From the NCBI GenBank assembly GCA_963720725.1, contig CAVRGN010000001.1, forward strand, positions 372,001-436,000: a stretch of 64,000 nucleotides of DNA, written 5' to 3'. Both the position numbers and the translations under genes were made by a program. This document shows positions 62,089 to 64,000 of this stretch, one piece after another; within the stretch, counting starts at the first letter, position 1, and each line of letters begins with the position of its first letter. The DNA comes from Benzoatithermus sp963720725. GTDB taxonomy: Bacteria; Pseudomonadota; Alphaproteobacteria; Geminicoccales; Geminicoccaceae. Below the pieces are notes generated by a model. It was not told where the DNA came from, ran no database searches, and was given only the letters and a program-made list of their open reading frames with translations.

Positions 62089-64000
62089 CTACTCCCCTGG
62101 CTGCGGCTTGCGGCCCAGAAGCGCGCGCGCCTTCTGCGCCACGTGCCCGGCCGTGATGCCGAAATGCTCGTACAACGCCTTGATCGGTCCGCTGGCACCG
62201 AACGTGGTCATGCCGACCACGTCATCCTCGCTGGCGACGTAACGGGTCCAGCCGAACGGGGAGGCGGCCTCGACCGCGATTCGCGGCGCCGCACCCAGGA
62301 CCGACGCCCGGTAGGTCTCGTCCTGACGCTCGAACAGCTCCCAGCTCGGCATCGAGGCCACGGCGGCGGCGATTCCGTCCGCCGCCAGCAGCGCACGCGC
62401 CGCCAGGGCGATGTGCACCTCGGAGCCCGTGGCCAGGATCGTGACCTGCCGCTGCTCCTCCGCCGGGCTCAGCAGATAGGCGCCCCGCGCGCAGAGATTC
62501 TCGTCGGTGTGGGTCTCGCGCAAGGTCGCGAGCTCCTGCCGGGTCAGCGCCAGGGTCGAGGGGCCGTCGGCCCGGCGCAGCGCCAGCTCCCAGCATTCGA
62601 GCGTCTCGACCGCGTCGGCCGGCCGGAACACCAGCATGTTGGGGATCGCGCGCAGGCTGGCCAGGGTCTCGACCGGCTGGTGGGTCGGGCCGTCCTCGCC
62701 GAGGCCGATCGAATCGTGGGTGGCGACGAAGATCACCCGCTGGCGCATCAGCGCCGCCAGACGGAGCGCGGGGCGACAATAGTCGGCGAACACCAGGAAG
62801 GTCCCGCCATAGGGGATGATGCCGCCATGCACGGCCATGCCGTTCATGGCGGCGACCATGCCGTGCTCGCGCACGCCGTAGCTGACGTAGCGACCGCCAT
62901 AGTCGCCGGGCCGCACCGGCTTGGTCGACGGCGTGTTGGTCAGATTGGAGTGGGTCAGGTCGGCCGAGCCGCCGACCATGCTCTCCACCGCCTCGGTCAG
63001 CACGCCCAGCACCTGCTGGCTCGACTTGCGGCTGGCCCAGGCCGGCTTCTCGGCCGACAGGCTGCGCTTGTAGGCGTTGACCGTGTCGCCGAGGCTCGGC
63101 GGCAGCTCGCCGGCCTGCGCGCGGTCGAATCTCTGCCGGTCGTCCTCGCTCGCGGCGGCGTGGCGCTCCCGCCAAGCGGCGTAGGCCGCTTGCCCCCGCT
63201 CGCCGGCCGAGCGCCAGGCCGCCAGGATCTCTTCGGGGATCTCGAACGGGCCGTGCGGCCAGCCGAGGGCCGCCCGCGCGCCCGCGATCTCGCTGGCTCC
63301 CAGCGGCGAGCCGTGGGCGGTTTCCTTGCCGGCCTTGGTCGGCGCGCCCTTGCCGATCACCGTCTTGCACGCGATCAGCGACGGGCGCCCGGTTTCACCG
63401 CGGGCGGCCTCGATCGCCTGTGCCACGGCCTCGGGATCGTGGCCGTCGACGGCGGCCGTGTGCCAGCCATAGGCCGAAAAGCGCATCAGCTGGTCGTCGG
63501 AAACCGACAGCGAGGTCGGTCCGTCGATCGAGATGCCGTTGTCGTCGAACAGGACGATCAGCCGGCCTAGCCCGAGATGGCCCGCCAGCGATCCCGCCTC
63601 GTGGCTGATGCCCTCCATCAGGCACCCGTCACCGGCGATGACGTAGGTATGGTGGTCAACCAGCTCGGAGCCGAACCGGGCCGCCAGATGGCGCTCGGCG
63701 AACGCCATTCCGACCGAATTGGCCAGACCTTGCCCGAGCGGCCCGGTGGTGGTCTCGATGCCCAGGGCGTGCCCGTGCTCGGGATGACCGGCGGTGCGGG
63801 CGCCGAGCTGGCGAAAGCGCCGCAGCTCGTCCAGCGTCATGTCCGGGTAGCCGGTCAGGTAGAGCAGGGCGTAGAGCAGCATCGAGCCATGGCCGGCCGA
63901 CAGCACGAAGCGGTCGCGGTCCGGCCAGTCGGGATGTTGCGGGTCGTATTTGAGGAACCTGGTCCAGAGGACCGTGGCGACATCCGCCATGCCCATGGGC
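62089..64000 (-). CDS. tkt: Transketolase (5' end beyond window)
   Basis: At least 636 residues of a thiamine-diphosphate transketolase are visible; the first about 25 lie beyond position 64000. Visible features are DRFVLSAGHGSMLLYALLYLTGY, the ThDP/metal site VIAGDGCLMEGISHEA with LFDDNGISIDG, and the pyrimidine-domain segments VGGSADLTHSN and VSYGVREHGMVAAMNGMA. LGEDGPTHQPVE, including the catalytic His region, follows. The C-terminal domain ends with ASGPIKALYEHFGITAGHVAQKA. It feeds the pentose phosphate pathway and precedes gap by six bases, so both are co-transcribed. Confidence 0.95.
   Translation of the reverse strand, partial: PMGMADVATVLWTRFLKYDPQHPDWPDRDRFVLSAGHGSMLLYALLYLTGYPDMTLDELRRFRQLGARTAGHPEHGHALGIETTTGPLGQGLANSVGMAFAERHLAARFGSELVDHHTYVIAGDGCLMEGISHEAGSLAGHLGLGRLIVLFDDNGISIDGPTSLSVSDDQLMRFSAYGWHTAAVDGHDPEAVAQAIEAARGETGRPSLIACKTVIGKGAPTKAGKETAHGSPLGASEIAGARAALGWPHGPFEIPEEILAAWRSAGERGQAAYAAWRERHAAASEDDRQRFDRAQAGELPPSLGDTVNAYKRSLSAEKPAWASRKSSQQVLGVLTEAVESMVGGSADLTHSNLTNTPSTKPVRPGDYGGRYVSYGVREHGMVAAMNGMAVHGGIIPYGGTFLVFADYCRPALRLAALMRQRVIFVATHDSIGLGEDGPTHQPVETLASLRAIPNMLVFRPADAVETLECWELALRRADGPSTLALTRQELATLRETHTDENLCARGAYLLSPAEEQRQVTILATGSEVHIALAARALLAADGIAAAVASMPSWELFERQDETYRASVLGAAPRIAVEAASPFGWTRYVASEDDVVGMTTFGASGPIKALYEHFGITAGHVAQKARALLGRKPQPGE

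Noticed and set aside
1..64000. CRISPR arrays, prophage, integrase or attachment sites, rRNA operon.
   Set aside because: No regularly spaced repeats, no phage structural or integrase genes, and no rRNA sequence were seen. The single tRNA has no adjacent integrase.

Overview
The window comes from a high-GC proteobacterial chromosome, most likely an alphaproteobacterium of the Rhodospirillales/Geminicoccus kind. That placement is an inference. It rests on the GC-rich third positions, tripartite tricarboxylate (TTT) and TRAP uptake systems, the ycjX/DUF697 pair, an alphaproteobacterial-type ZapE, and a tkt-gap-pgk-fba(class I)-thiE-like-suhB gene set. No plasmid, phage or conjugation genes are visible. 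The one mobile element is a small, internally deleted IS630 relic at 35.4-35.9 kb.

Layout. 0-3.7 kb: two DUF892 ferritin-like stress proteins, a DUF1269 membrane protein, a frameshifted UdgX uracil-DNA glycosylase and two unknown secreted or anchored proteins. 3.7-7.8 kb: a complete TTT transporter (tctC-tctB-tctA) with an AraC-type regulator. 7.8-19 kb: a run of exported proteins (lactonase-like propeller, coiled-coil membrane protein, unknown secreted protein, SMP-30-like propeller, PhoX/DUF839 protein) mixed with amine-oxidase-type FAD enzymes, an SDR, two SnoaL-like paralogues (one with an internal stop) and an SDR fragment. 19-23.4 kb: an RND efflux pump. 23.5-30.6 kb: a lone glcF, a DUF3141 PhaC-like hydrolase, a zinc-finger protein, cysK, a DedA protein, small secreted proteins and tRNA-Val(CAC). 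30.7-33.4 kb: CBS protein, zapE, EamA permease. 33.7-36.9 kb: a sorbosone-dehydrogenase-like enzyme with a cytochrome c, then the IS630 relic next to a truncated DUF421 gene and a DUF1622 gene. 37-40 kb: a full TRAP transporter (dctP-dctQ-dctM). 40-45.6 kb: HicA-like protein, DUF697-ycjX, ubiA, rsmE, an alpha/beta hydrolase. 45.6-64 kb: suhB, thiE-like, fba, pgk, gap and tkt, all on the minus strand, interrupted by two accessory blocks.

The first accessory block (49-54.4 kb) holds a sugar kinase/class II aldolase operon, a secreted caspase-fold protein, a small secreted protein that shares the caspase's C-terminal cysteine module, and a CsgG-like lipoprotein. The second (55.8-60.9 kb) holds a choice-of-anchor-I propeller lying inside a broken sulfotransferase gene, and a plcP-btaA-btaB operon for phosphate-free betaine lipids. 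Upstream of plcP are a Pho-box-like array and a correctly placed -10, so this operon probably replaces phospholipids with DGTS-type lipids when phosphate is short.

Regulatory sites add connections. Two FNR/FixK-type palindromes with the same core (TTGATCCAGATCAA) lie at class II distance upstream of two small genes, HicA-like at 40.0 kb and a secreted Cys-rich protein at 45.8 kb. A perfect CRP-type palindrome precedes the efflux operon. Inverted repeats sit in the promoters of two secreted propeller genes. Several genes carry single small lesions: a frameshift in udgX, probable frameshifts in the efflux adaptor, a 78-residue protein and a small secreted protein, and a TAA in a SnoaL gene. Either decay is active here or the assembly contains a few indels; raw reads would separate the two.
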